64,000 nucleotides of DNA. It comes from Blastococcus sp. CT_GayMR19 (lineage in GTDB: Bacteria > Actinomycetota > Actinomycetes > Mycobacteriales > Geodermatophilaceae). A program made the position numbers and the translations under genes. The notes under the pieces are model-generated. The model saw nothing but the letters and a program-made list of their open reading frames with translations. It searched no databases and was not told where the DNA came from. This document shows, in pieces, positions 34,090-42,448 of the stretch; position 1 is the stretch's first letter, and every line of letters starts with the position of its first letter. The DNA lies in assembly GCF_004570385.1 (NCBI RefSeq), contig NZ_SPQL01000001.1, positions 1 through 64,000 on the forward strand, given 5' to 3'.

Positions 34090-35883
34090 GTGCGCGAGTT
34101 CAGCGTTCCTGCGACCACCGAGGTCGGCCCGGACGAGGCCCTGCCCGACTTGCTCGCCGCCAACGTCGCCGGACACGGCGACGAGACCGGCTTCCGCGTC
34201 CGGCGCGACGGCCGGTGGGAGGACGTCACCTGGAAGGAGTTCGGCGACCAGGTCCGCAGAGTCGCCAAGGGACTCGTCGCGACCGGCGTCGCTGCCGGTG
34301 ACCGCGTGGCGCTCCAGGCCAAGACCCGCTACGAGTGGACCGTCCTCGACTTCGCCATCTGGACCGCCGGCGGCGCCGTCGTCCCCATCTATGAGACCTC
34401 CAGCGCGGACCAGGTCGCCTGGATCCTCGCCGACTCCGGCGCGACCGCGGTCATCGTGGAGCGGGACGAGCACGCCGCCGCCGTCGAGTCGGTGCGCGAC
34501 CAGGCGCCGGACCTGAGGTCGGTCCACGTCATCGACGACGGCGCGATCGACGCGTTGACCCAGGCCGGCAAGGACGTGCCCGACAGCGAGCTCGAGGCCC
34601 GCCGGGCCACCCTGAACGCCGACAGCCTCGCCACCCTGATCTACACCAGCGGCACGACCGGGCGGCCCAAGGGCTGCGAGCTGACGCACGGCAACTTCCT
34701 GTTCGAGATCGGCAACGGGATGGCGCTGCTCGGCCGGTTCCTCAACGTCGAGGGCTCGCTGCTGCTGTTCATCCCGCTCGCCCACGTCCTGGCGCGGGTC
34801 ATCCAGGTCGGCGCGGTCAAGACCCGCACGGTCATCGGCCACACGCCGGACGTGAAGAACCTGGTGGAGGACCTCGGCGAGTTCAGGCCGACCTTCGTCC
34901 TCGCCGTCCCCCGCGTGTTCGAGAAGGTCTTCAACGGCGCGAAGGCCAAGGCGGAGGCCGGCGGGAAGGGTGCGATCTTCGACAAGGCCGCCCAGGTCGC
35001 CATCGACTGGTCGCGGGCCCAGGACACCGGCGGCCCCGGCATCGCGCTGCGCGCCAAGCACGCGCTGTTCGACAAGCTCGTCTACGGCAAGCTGCGGGAC
35101 GCGCTCGGCGGGCGCTGCCTCGGGGCGATCTCCGGCGGTGCGCCGCTCGGTGACCGGCTCGGCCACTTCTTCCGCGGCATCGGCGTCACGGTCTTCGAGG
35201 GGTACGGGCTGACCGAGACGACCGCTGCGGCGTCGGTCAACCACGACGAGGCGCTCCGGATCGGCACCGTCGGCCGCCCGCTGCCCGGCGTCGAGGCTGC
35301 GATCGCCGACGACGGCGAGATCCTGATCCGGGGCGGCATCGTGATGCGCGGCTACTGGAAGAACGAGGAAGCCACCAAGGAGGCGATCGACGCCGACGGC
35401 TGGTTCCACACCGGCGACCTCGGGGAGCTCGACGACGAGGGGTTCCTGAAGATCACCGGCCGCAAGAAGGAGATCATCGTGACCGCGGGCGGCAAGAACG
35501 TCGCCCCCGCCGTGCTGGAGGACCGCATCCGGGCCCACCGCCTGGTCAGCCAGTGCATCGTCGTGGGCGACAACCGGCCCTACATCGCCGCGCTGATCAC
35601 GCTCGACGAGGAGGCGCTGCCGGGCTGGCTGGAGTCCAAGGGGAAGCCGGCCGGCTCCACACCCGAGCAGCTGCGCGACGACCCGGAGCTCCTCGCGGAG
35701 CTCGACGCGGCCGTCGACGAGGCCAACAAGGCGGTGTCGCAGGCCGAGGCGATCAAGAAGTTCCGCGTGCTGTCGGCGGACTTCACCGAGGACAACGGGA
35801 TGCTCACCCCGAGCCTGAAGCTCAAGCGCTCCGTCGTCATGAAGGAGTTCGACTCCGAGGTCGAGGGGCTGTACTCCCGCTGA
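34090..35883 (+). CDS. fadD15: long-chain fatty-acid-CoA ligase (FadD15-like)
   Basis: 597 residues, ANL superfamily. LIYTSGTTGRPKGCELTH near 182 is the phosphate loop; GYGLTETTAAAS near 374, GWFHTGDLGELDDEGFLKITGR near 437 and the hinge KKEIIVTAGGKNVAP near 459 follow. It activates long-chain fatty acids as acyl-CoA via acyl-AMP. GTG 34090 follows GGGGAGGAG. A TAGATT (34014-34019) about 70 bp upstream is a possible -10, giving a leader RNA unlike the leaderless neighbours. It matches Rv2187 in position. Confidence 0.93.
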   Translation: MREFSVPATTEVGPDEALPDLLAANVAGHGDETGFRVRRDGRWEDVTWKEFGDQVRRVAKGLVATGVAAGDRVALQAKTRYEWTVLDFAIWTAGGAVVPIYETSSADQVAWILADSGATAVIVERDEHAAAVESVRDQAPDLRSVHVIDDGAIDALTQAGKDVPDSELEARRATLNADSLATLIYTSGTTGRPKGCELTHGNFLFEIGNGMALLGRFLNVEGSLLLFIPLAHVLARVIQVGAVKTRTVIGHTPDVKNLVEDLGEFRPTFVLAVPRVFEKVFNGAKAKAEAGGKGAIFDKAAQVAIDWSRAQDTGGPGIALRAKHALFDKLVYGKLRDALGGRCLGAISGGAPLGDRLGHFFRGIGVTVFEGYGLTETTAAASVNHDEALRIGTVGRPLPGVEAAIADDGEILIRGGIVMRGYWKNEEATKEAIDADGWFHTGDLGELDDEGFLKITGRKKEIIVTAGGKNVAPAVLEDRIRAHRLVSQCIVVGDNRPYIAALITLDEEALPGWLESKGKPAGSTPEQLRDDPELLAELDAAVDEANKAVSQAEAIKKFRVLSADFTEDNGMLTPSLKLKRSVVMKEFDSEVEGLYSR

Positions 35884-35895
35884 CCTGCTGCCACC

Positions 35896-35928
35896 GAGCC
35901 CCGTCCCGCCGTGCGCGGGGCGGGGCTC
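35896..35928. terminator. hairpin terminator between fadD15 and the glycosyltransferase gene
   Basis: Arms GAGCCCCG (35896-35903) and CGGGGCTC (35921-35928) with a GC-rich inner part, located 13 bp after the fadD15 stop and running into the end of the convergent gene, so it can serve both strands. Confidence 0.7.
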
Positions 35929-37057
35929 AGTGCTGTCCGGGCTCGAGCAGCTCCGCGAAGCCGGCCGAGATCGTCGTCCACGACCAGCGCTGCTCCACCC
36001 AGGCGCGGCCGGCCGCACCCATCTCCCGGGCCCGCGCCGGTTCGGCGAGCATGTCCGCGAGGGTGGTGGCGACGGCGTCGGCGGAGCGGGGGTCGACGAC
36101 GTGTCCCGTGATGCCCTCCCGGACCGTCTCCGGGGCACCGCCGGAGGTGCCGGCCACCACGGGACGTCCGCACGCGGCCGCCTCGAGGAAGACCATGCCG
36201 AGCCCCTCGACGTCCAGACCGCCCCGTCGGGTGCGGCAGGGCATGGCGAACACGTCGCCCGCGGCGTAGTACGCGGGCAGCTCCCCCGGCGGGACGGGCC
36301 CCGTGAGGACGACGGAGTGCCCCAGCCCACGGGCGGCGACCGCCGTGCGCAGCGAGGCCTCCGCGGGGCCGCCGCCCACGAGCAGCAGCCGCGCCTCCGG
36401 GTGGCGGGCCAGGACCCGCGACCATCCGGCCACCAGCACGTCCTGCCCCTTGCGCGCCACCAGCCGGGAGACGCAGACCACGACCGGGGCCTCCCCCAGC
36501 CCGTACCGCCGCCGGACGGACGTGCCGTCCGCGTCCGGATTGAAGCGCTCGACGTCGACGCCGGGAGAGAGCTGGGCCAGCCGGGTCCGCCCGCGCAGGG
36601 CGGGTTCGAGCCGGCCGCGCGTGTACTCGCTGATGTACGTGAGGACGTCGAGGCCGCGCGCGATGCGCTGCATCATCTGCCGCGACCCCGGCAGCGCCAC
36701 CCAGCCGGTCTCGTGGCCGTGGGTGGCCCCCACCAGGTGCCGCACCCCGGCGGACCGCAGCGCCGGCGCCAGGAGTCCCAGCGGGGCCGCGGCACCGAAG
36801 AAGGCGCTGTCGCACCCGTGCCGGCCGGCGAGATCCACAGCGGCCCGCGCCGTCGCCGGTGTCGGCAGGAGCATCGCGGTGGGCCGGCGGATCACCGGAT
36901 AGGGCAGCGCGGCGTCGTGCTCGGCCGACCCCGGCGCGTCGGAGGCGAGGACCACGACGGAGTCCGGGGGCCTGGAGGCCAGCAGGGCGGCGACGAACGT
37001 CTGGATCCCGCCCTGCCGCGGCGGGAAGTCGTTGGTGACGACGAGTGTGCGGGTCAC
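35927..37057 (-). CDS. pimB: GT4 glycosyltransferase (PimB-like mannosyltransferase)
   Basis: 376 residues, GT-B fold. LVVTNDFPPRQGGIQTFV at the N-terminus contains the acceptor-loop Gly-Gly, HGHETGWVALPGSRQMMQ near 112, VCVSRLVARKGQDVLVAGW near 190 starts the donor half, and EGLGMVFLEAAACGRPVVAG near 295 holds the EX7E catalytic pair. The protein aligns in place with Rv2188c (PimB'), which adds the second mannose to phosphatidylinositol mannosides using GDP-mannose at the inner membrane face. Donor and acceptor are inferred from that relationship. Confidence 0.85.
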   Translation of the reverse strand: MTRTLVVTNDFPPRQGGIQTFVAALLASRPPDSVVVLASDAPGSAEHDAALPYPVIRRPTAMLLPTPATARAAVDLAGRHGCDSAFFGAAAPLGLLAPALRSAGVRHLVGATHGHETGWVALPGSRQMMQRIARGLDVLTYISEYTRGRLEPALRGRTRLAQLSPGVDVERFNPDADGTSVRRRYGLGEAPVVVCVSRLVARKGQDVLVAGWSRVLARHPEARLLLVGGGPAEASLRTAVAARGLGHSVVLTGPVPPGELPAYYAAGDVFAMPCRTRRGGLDVEGLGMVFLEAAACGRPVVAGTSGGAPETVREGITGHVVDPRSADAVATTLADMLAEPARAREMGAAGRAWVEQRWSWTTISAGFAELLEPGQH

Positions 37058-37116
37058 GGGCGGTCCTCGCCGGCGCTCGTTCCGCCCGCGCCCCATGGCG
37101 CTGTGCTCGAACGCGT

Positions 37117-37134
37117 GCTCGCACGCTCGCTCAC
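37117..37134 (-). repeat. 18-bp dispersed repeat, copy 2
   Basis: Exact minus-strand GTGAGCGAGCGTGCGAGC, as at 13363-13380. It covers the stop codon of the M48 protease gene, so repeat insertion may have set that gene's end. Confidence 0.65.
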
Positions 37135-38396
37135 GGCCGGTCCGCCCGGGCCCAGTCCTGGGCGAAGGCCACCCGCTGCGCCGTCGTCGGGTGACTGCCG
37201 AAGAACCACTGCCAGGCCCCCGGCGGGTCGGGATCGGACAGGTTCGTCGTGGCGAGCCGACGCTGCATGACGACGAAGGACTCCGGGTCGCGGGTCGAGT
37301 CGAGCGCGTGCAGGTCCGCCCGGGCCTCGACCTGCCGGGACACGGCGTTCTGCAGCGGCGTGGCCAGAAGGCTCGCCCCGCCCAGCAGGAAGAGCACCAG
37401 AGGCAGCACGCGGGGATCGCCCGGCCCCTCCGCCCCGACCCGCCGCAGCAGGGGCGTCCAGGAGAGCAGCCACCCGAGCAGCGCGGTGGCGGCCGCGGCG
37501 CCGAGCGCGCCGATCAGCGTGCCGGTGAGGACGTCCCGGTTGACCACGTGGCCGAGCTCGTGGGCGACGATCGACTCGATCTGCTCGTCGGGCAGCTCCT
37601 CGAGGAGCGTGTCGTAGACGACGATCCGCCGGGTCGCGCCCAGCCCCGAGACGTAGGCGTTGAGCGCCGTCGTCCGGCGTGAGGCGTCGGAGACCAGGAC
37701 GTCCCGCACCGGGACACCGCTCTCCTCCGCCAGCGCCAGCAGGTCCGTGCGGAGCTCCCCGGCGGGCAGCGGCTCGAACCGGTTGAACGCCGGCTCGAAG
37801 ACCACGGGATAGAGGAACGACCCGACGACGACGAACCCGGCGGCGACCCCCGCGGACCAGGCCCACCAGGTGCGCGGTGCCCGGCGGACGAGCCACAGGA
37901 AGGACCAGAGGGCGAACGCCGTCACCACGGCGCTGATCGCCGTCGCAACGCTGACGTCGCGCAGCCACAGCCCCCATCCGCGGGTCGAGAGCCCGTACCG
38001 GTGACGCACGACCTCGGCGTGGGCCGACACCGGGAGGGTCACCAGCCGGCCGAGGACCGACAGCACGCCGACGCCGAGGAAGACCTGAACGACCCAGCCG
38101 CCGCCGAACGGGGCGGCGGCACGGGTCACCAGCCGGGCGCCCAGCCGGGTCGTGCCGAGCGCAGCGGCGGTGCCGAGGCCGAGGACGAGCGAGATCAGCG
38201 ACGCCGGCCTCAGTGCCGCCGCGAAGGCCTCGGCCCGACGGATCTGTGCGCCCGGCAGGCCGGCGCCGGGATCGGCGGGAGTGGATCCACCGGGAGGGTC
38301 GGGGAGCACGACCCACGGGGTGGCGACGGCGACCACCACCACGAGCGCGACGCCGAGGACGGCCGCGACGATCAACGCCGCCCGACGGGCGCTCAT
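37131..38396 (-). CDS. M48-family membrane zinc metalloprotease (Ste24/HtpX-like)
   Basis: 421 residues with several membrane helices (about 7-28, 62-82, 97-118, 153-173, 180-200, 288-310, 330-347). SIVAHELGHVVNRD near 277 has the HExxH zinc site, and ARADLHALDSTRDPESFV near 358 supplies the third ligand. Length and layout are of the Ste24 (CAAX-protease-like) branch, larger than HtpX. It would degrade or process membrane proteins. A proline/glycine-rich loop follows the first helix. It lies 73 bp upstream of the glycosyltransferase gene on the same strand. Confidence 0.9.
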   Translation of the reverse strand: MSARRAALIVAAVLGVALVVVVAVATPWVVLPDPPGGSTPADPGAGLPGAQIRRAEAFAAALRPASLISLVLGLGTAAALGTTRLGARLVTRAAAPFGGGWVVQVFLGVGVLSVLGRLVTLPVSAHAEVVRHRYGLSTRGWGLWLRDVSVATAISAVVTAFALWSFLWLVRRAPRTWWAWSAGVAAGFVVVGSFLYPVVFEPAFNRFEPLPAGELRTDLLALAEESGVPVRDVLVSDASRRTTALNAYVSGLGATRRIVVYDTLLEELPDEQIESIVAHELGHVVNRDVLTGTLIGALGAAAATALLGWLLSWTPLLRRVGAEGPGDPRVLPLVLFLLGGASLLATPLQNAVSRQVEARADLHALDSTRDPESFVVMQRRLATTNLSDPDPPGAWQWFFGSHPTTAQRVAFAQDWARADRP

Positions 38397-38524
38397 CGTC
38401 CTCCTCGTTGGCGCTCGCCGGTCGTGGTGCGCGCCGCTGCCCGGTTCATCGGTGAGCCTGCACGCTCTCCGGGCCGATCCTAGGTGCGTCGCACGGCCGG
38501 CATGCGGCACCGGACCGACGACGA

Positions 38525-38555
38525 GGGCCGGTGACCCCTGCCGGGTTACCGGCCC
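38525..38555 (-). terminator. hairpin terminator of the NlpC/P60 gene
   Basis: GGGCCGGT (38525-38532) and ACCGGCCC (38548-38555), extended inward by ACCC/GGGT, located 33 bp after the stop codon of the minus-strand hydrolase gene. Confidence 0.6.
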
Positions 38556-38588
38556 CGGCCGATGGTTCGCGTGCTGCGGGAGGTGCGG

Positions 38589-39668
38589 TCAGCCGGCGAC
38601 GCGGCGGGCGTGCGTGAAACCGCTCATCGAGTTGAAGCTGGCCACCATGACCGGCTTGCTCGAGGTCGAGGCGTGCACCATCTGCCCGTTGCCGATGTAC
38701 ATGGCGACGTGGCTGGTCGGGCTGTAGTAGAAGAGCAGGTCGCCGGGCTGCAGCTGGTCGCGGGAGACGGCCTGGCCCATTCCGGCCTGGCTCCGGCTCG
38801 AGTGCGGCAGGCTCACGCCGGCCGCCGAGTACGCGTACTGCGTGAGGCCCGAGCAGTCGAACGCGTTCGGGCCGCCGGCGCCCCAGACGTAGGGGTCGCC
38901 GACCTGGGCCAGGGCCGTGTCGACCGCGACCTGGGCCGCCTGGCTGGGCGCGATGACCCCACTGGGTGCCGCCATCGCCTCGCCGGCGTGCGCCCGGGAG
39001 ACCTCTTCCTGCTGCGGGGCGGTCAGTGCGGCGTACTGGCGCTGGTAGTCCTCGACCTTCTCCTGGAGCTCCGCCTGCTGCGCGGCGATCGAGTCCACCG
39101 CTGCCTGCGCCTCAGCGGTCGCCTTGTCGGCGGCCGCCTGTGCTGTGACGGCCTTCTCGGAGACGTGCCCGATCTCGGTGACGAGGTCGTTGGTGTGCCC
39201 GGCGATCGCGTCGAGGGTGCCGAGCTGGGACACGAACTCCTCGGCCGAGTCGCTGGTCAGCATCATGTCCAGCTCCGAGAGGCTGTCGCCGGTGTAGACC
39301 GTGCGGGCCAGCATCCGGATCTGCCCGTCCAGCGCGTCGAGCTGCGACTGGGCCTCGGCGGCGGCCTGCTGGGCAGCAGCCGCGGCGGCCTGCTGCGTCT
39401 CGAGCGCGACCTTGGCCTCGTTGAGCTGCTCGGTGACGACCTCGAGCTCGTGGTCGGCGGCGGAGGCGAGCTGCATGGCCTGCTCGGGGCTGGTCGCCCG
39501 GTCGGGGACCGCGGCGGCGGTGCCCGGGAGGACCGTGACCGTCAGAGCCGCAGTGGCGCCGATGAGAAGGCCGGAGCGGAGCCGGCCGATGCGGCGGGAA
39601 GCGGTGCGGCCGGCGGGAGAACTGGTGGGGAACTGTTCGAGGGCGTGCGTCAGTACAGGGGTCGCCAC
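38589..39668 (-). CDS. ripC: secreted NlpC/P60 peptidoglycan endopeptidase (RipC-like)
   Basis: 359 residues. A basic leader and hydrophobic segment end near residue 53 with a signal-peptide pattern (TAALTVTVLPGTAAA). A coiled coil rich in Ala and Gln runs from about 65 to 235. The C-terminal NlpC/P60 domain has catalytic Cys in FDCSGLTQYAYS near 271, His in TSHVAMYIG near 319, and YVWGAGGPNAF before it. It would cut the D-Glu to meso-DAP bond of stem peptides outside the cell; the coiled coil may be controlled by an FtsX-like partner, as for RipC. Expression is probably controlled by the c-di-AMP riboswitch upstream. Confidence 0.92.
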   Translation of the reverse strand: MATPVLTHALEQFPTSSPAGRTASRRIGRLRSGLLIGATAALTVTVLPGTAAAVPDRATSPEQAMQLASAADHELEVVTEQLNEAKVALETQQAAAAAAQQAAAEAQSQLDALDGQIRMLARTVYTGDSLSELDMMLTSDSAEEFVSQLGTLDAIAGHTNDLVTEIGHVSEKAVTAQAAADKATAEAQAAVDSIAAQQAELQEKVEDYQRQYAALTAPQQEEVSRAHAGEAMAAPSGVIAPSQAAQVAVDTALAQVGDPYVWGAGGPNAFDCSGLTQYAYSAAGVSLPHSSRSQAGMGQAVSRDQLQPGDLLFYYSPTSHVAMYIGNGQMVHASTSSKPVMVASFNSMSGFTHARRVAG

Positions 39669-39699
39669 GAGCGGCGGCTCTCCGTTTCTTCCTCTGCAA

Positions 39700-39857
39700 C
39701 CGCCTACCGAGTTAGCTGACGGGTTCGGGCTGGGAAGACTGGCCCTATCCCCTGCACACCGGCGAGCCGGCCCTACAGAGGAACTCACCCCAGGACTGCG
39801 GTGGGTCCCCGGTTCACCCTCCGGCGCCCGTGCGGACACCGTCGGAAGATTCGGCGG
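39700..39857 (-). promoter_or_regulatory. c-di-AMP riboswitch (ydaO/yuaA class)
   Basis: Read on the minus strand, the region opens with CCGCCGAATC, then GGGTGAACCGGGGACCCA and GGGGTGAGTTC, then CCCGTCAGCTAACTCGGTA and closes GGCGG, so the first and last five bases pair as P1. These are the recognisable conserved blocks of the ydaO aptamer. It ends 31 nt before the GTG of the wall hydrolase gene. In actinobacteria this class commonly precedes wall-remodelling genes and turns them down when c-di-AMP is high; the direction of control here is inferred. Confidence 0.93.
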
Positions 39858-39912
39858 TGTTCAGCCGAGGTCCCCCGTGTGCGGGCGACGACCACCCGGC
39901 CGAACGGCGACG

Positions 39913-39941
39913 ACCCTACGACCGTGATCCGGTCGTGACAA
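39913..39941 (-). promoter_or_regulatory. promoter of the riboswitch-hydrolase transcript, with spacer palindrome
   Basis: Minus strand TTGTCA (complement of 39936-39941), 17-bp spacer, TAGGGT (complement of 39913-39918). The spacer is almost filled by the inverted repeat ACGACCGTGATCCGGTCGT (39918-39936, arms of 7 bp). Transcription would begin about 50 nt before the riboswitch. Between this promoter and 40066 I see nothing else. Confidence 0.7.
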
Positions 39942-40066
39942 ACCGGGGACCGTGGGACGAGTGTGACGAAAATCGCGCCGAACCCAGCGCGCCTCGCGGG
40001 ATCCGGGCAGGTTCGCGGGTATTCGCGCGTGCACCCACGTGGCGAAAGCCACGATCGGGTGAACGG

Positions 40067-40420
40067 TCAGCCGGTGCGGCGGTCGGCACCCGGGCCGTCG
40101 TCCGGGGCGCCCCGGTGCCGCAGCGGGGGCACCAGACCGACCTCGGCCAGTGCGCGCACGGCCCGCCGCTCGACGTCGTCGAACTCGACGACGACCCCCG
40201 GCGGCGGCACGACGACGTCCTCCGCCGTCGTGGGCCCGTCCCCGAGATCAGGGCCGGCCGCCGACAGCCAGGCCTCGCGGGGGGAGCGTGTGCGCGCCGG
40301 CATGGCCACCACCACCGGGTCGACGCTCTGCCAGCCCGGGGGTGCGCCGAGCAGGACGGTGACGACGCAGTCGGCGCAGCCGGTACCGCGGGCGGTGCAG
40401 GTGTCGCAGTCGATGAGCAT
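40067..40420 (-). CDS. hypothetical protein with N-terminal cysteine cluster
   Basis: 117 residues. MLIDCDTCTARGTGCADCVVTVLLG has CxxC-x6-CxxC spacing like a small zinc site, then a moderately acidic segment and FDDVERRAVRALAEVGLVPPLRH near the C-terminus, a helix resembling a regulator's recognition region. I know of similar unnamed actinobacterial proteins near these wall hydrolases. The ATG has a GGAG site. Function unknown. Confidence 0.75.
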   Translation of the reverse strand: MLIDCDTCTARGTGCADCVVTVLLGAPPGWQSVDPVVVAMPARTRSPREAWLSAAGPDLGDGPTTAEDVVVPPPGVVVEFDDVERRAVRALAEVGLVPPLRHRGAPDDGPGADRRTG

Positions 40421-40500
40421 GTCGGTTCTCCTCCGTGAGTCCTCCGCACGGTAGGAGCGACCACCGACATTTCTCCGGGACACGGCAGACGGCACGGGCG

Positions 40501-42243
40501 TCAGGTCCCCGCGTACTCCCAGTGCCAGGGCTCCTCGCGTCCCCTGCCCGGGTCCGCCCAGGTGGGGTGCAGGAACCCGAACCGGCCGGCGTTGGCGGTC
40601 ATCCACGAGTACGGGGAGGTGCCGAAGGACTCGATGCCGCCGCAGAGGTCGACGGCCAGACCCCACCCGTGGTTGCTCGTCCCGGGCACCGCCGCCAGGG
40701 CCGGCTTCTGGCCGTAGAGCCTCACCTGGCTGGCGTAGGCCCGATAGGAGTCGGTGATGCAGATCGGCACTCCGAAGGCGGCTTCGAACGCGGCCGACAT
40801 CGCCCGGTAGGCCGCTGCGGCGTCACACCGCATGGAATGGCCCGCCGGGCCCAGGGGGCACATCGCGCTCGGCGGGATCAGCCCGTTGGGATACCCACCC
40901 CAGGAACGCGCGCCGTCGAAGGTCGGGGGGTAGACGGTGTTGCCGCACTCCACCCGGAGGGCGCCGCCGCCGGGTTCCGGGGCGGCGACGGGCGGCCGCT
41001 CACCCAGGCTGGGTCGTCCGACGCCCAGGACCTGGTCGGCGGGCAGGGTGCGGACGACGACCGCGCCCGCCCGCGCGTCGGCGGCCAGCATCGTCCGGGG
41101 GTCCAGGGCGATGCCGACGTGCCCGAGGCCCGACTCCCCCGATCCCAGGAACACGAGGTCTCCGGGCAGCACGTCGGGCGGCGCGACCGGGGTGGTGACG
41201 GCGAAGAGACCGGCCTGGTCCGCCGGCAGCGCGATCCCGGCGGACCCGTACACCGACTGCACCAGCGAGCCGCACGCCCACGACTCCGGCCCCGCGGTCC
41301 CGGGCGCGTACGGCAGACCCAGCTCCCCCATGGCGGCGGTGACTGCGGCGAGCGTCTCCGCGGGCAGCACGAGGAGCGAGGTGGGCTGACGCGGCAGCTG
41401 GGCGGCCCCCCGCTGCGCGCTGCCGTCGCTCGCCGCGACGGGAGCCAGACCCTCGGGGAGACCGGACGGTGAGCTGCGCAGCGCGGCCGCCGGCGGGGCG
41501 ACGACACCGGCCGCCGTGAGTCCGTCGAGGTAGGCCTGCCAGTTGGCGGCCGTCTGGGTGTTCACGTCGACCTGCTCCTGCTGCAGCAGGGCCAGCTGCC
41601 GGTCGACCTCGCTCAGCACCGCGTCCAGCTCGTCGGTGACGGCGCTCGCGGCCGCCTCGAGCTCGGCCATCCGCGCGGCGACCTCGTCGGCTCGCGACCG
41701 AGCCTCCGCCAGTGCGGCCTCGGCACGTCCCCGCTCCGCGAGGGCGGCCTGGCGCTGGGCCTCCGCCACCCCGATCACCTCGGCGGCGTGGGCGTCGACG
41801 ACGTCCAGGAACCCCATGGCGGCGAGCACCTCGCCCGGATCGCCGCCGGACAGCAGCAGGGTGAGCGGCGTGACCGCCCCGCCGTCCCGGTAGACCGCGG
41901 CCGCATAGCCGGCGACCGCCTGCTGGTGGACCGCCAGCTCCCCCTCGGCACCGGCGAGCGCCGCCTCGGCCGCCTGGACGGCGGCCTCCGCCTCGGCCAT
42001 GGCATCCCGGGCGGCCGCGATCTCCGCCTGCTGCGCCTGCAGTCCGGCCTGGACCTCGGCCGCGCGTTCCTGGAGCCGGTCCAGGGCGCGGCTGTCCAGC
42101 ACGCCCGAGGTGCCACCGGGCTGGGGGCTCGGAGCGGCGTCGGCGGATCCGGCGAGCGGGACGGAGACCGTCACCACGGCGAGGGCGGCGAGGACGGCGC
42201 GGGCCGCCGTCCCTGGGACGCGCTGCCGGGAGCGCGGGAACAT
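40501..42243 (-). CDS. secreted two-domain wall hydrolase: NlpC/P60 plus VanY-type D-Ala-D-Ala carboxypeptidase
   Basis: 580 residues. Signal peptide to about 36 (VVTVSVPLAGSADA), coiled coil about 48-225, NlpC/P60 domain about 295-400 with Cys in SWACGSLVQSVYG near 324 and His in LGHVGIAL near 374, and a C-terminal M15/VanY domain about 430-580 with SNHGWGLAVDL near 525 and EEPWHWEY at the end (zinc ligands). The Cys neighbourhood is ACGSL instead of the usual DCSGL. The fusion would cut both the stem peptide interior and its terminal D-Ala. No riboswitch is visible upstream; an inverted repeat lies 60 bp before the start. Confidence 0.88.
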   Translation of the reverse strand: MFPRSRQRVPGTAARAVLAALAVVTVSVPLAGSADAAPSPQPGGTSGVLDSRALDRLQERAAEVQAGLQAQQAEIAAARDAMAEAEAAVQAAEAALAGAEGELAVHQQAVAGYAAAVYRDGGAVTPLTLLLSGGDPGEVLAAMGFLDVVDAHAAEVIGVAEAQRQAALAERGRAEAALAEARSRADEVAARMAELEAAASAVTDELDAVLSEVDRQLALLQQEQVDVNTQTAANWQAYLDGLTAAGVVAPPAAALRSSPSGLPEGLAPVAASDGSAQRGAAQLPRQPTSLLVLPAETLAAVTAAMGELGLPYAPGTAGPESWACGSLVQSVYGSAGIALPADQAGLFAVTTPVAPPDVLPGDLVFLGSGESGLGHVGIALDPRTMLAADARAGAVVVRTLPADQVLGVGRPSLGERPPVAAPEPGGGALRVECGNTVYPPTFDGARSWGGYPNGLIPPSAMCPLGPAGHSMRCDAAAAYRAMSAAFEAAFGVPICITDSYRAYASQVRLYGQKPALAAVPGTSNHGWGLAVDLCGGIESFGTSPYSWMTANAGRFGFLHPTWADPGRGREEPWHWEYAGT

Positions 42244-42302
42244 CGGACCACCTCTGCGATCGGGGCGCCGTCGCCCACCGGAGCAGAATGGTGTCCTTCC
42301 GA

Positions 42303-42343
42303 CCGGAGAACCGCCAGGTGAGGAGGCGCGATTCGTTCTCCGG
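42303..42343. repeat. inverted repeat in the divergent region of the two-domain hydrolase
   Basis: 9-bp arms CCGGAGAAC (42303-42311) and GTTCTCCGG (42335-42343), 23-bp loop. It lies between the hydrolase gene (minus) and the nuclease gene (plus) and may be an operator or an RNA hairpin. Confidence 0.5.
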
Positions 42344-42448
42344 TGCGGCCGGGCCGCCCCTTCCGGGGGACCCCCGCGGGGGCAGGGCGGACCCGGGTCC
42401 CCGGCGCGGCATCACAAGAGTGTCATTACCCCGACCTACCGTCCGCCC

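Noticed and set aside
39960-39980. Possible CRP-like site near GTGTGACGAAAATCGC
   Set aside because: Only one good half-site (GTGTGA); the second half does not match TCACA well, and the position is upstream of a promoter that already looks complete.
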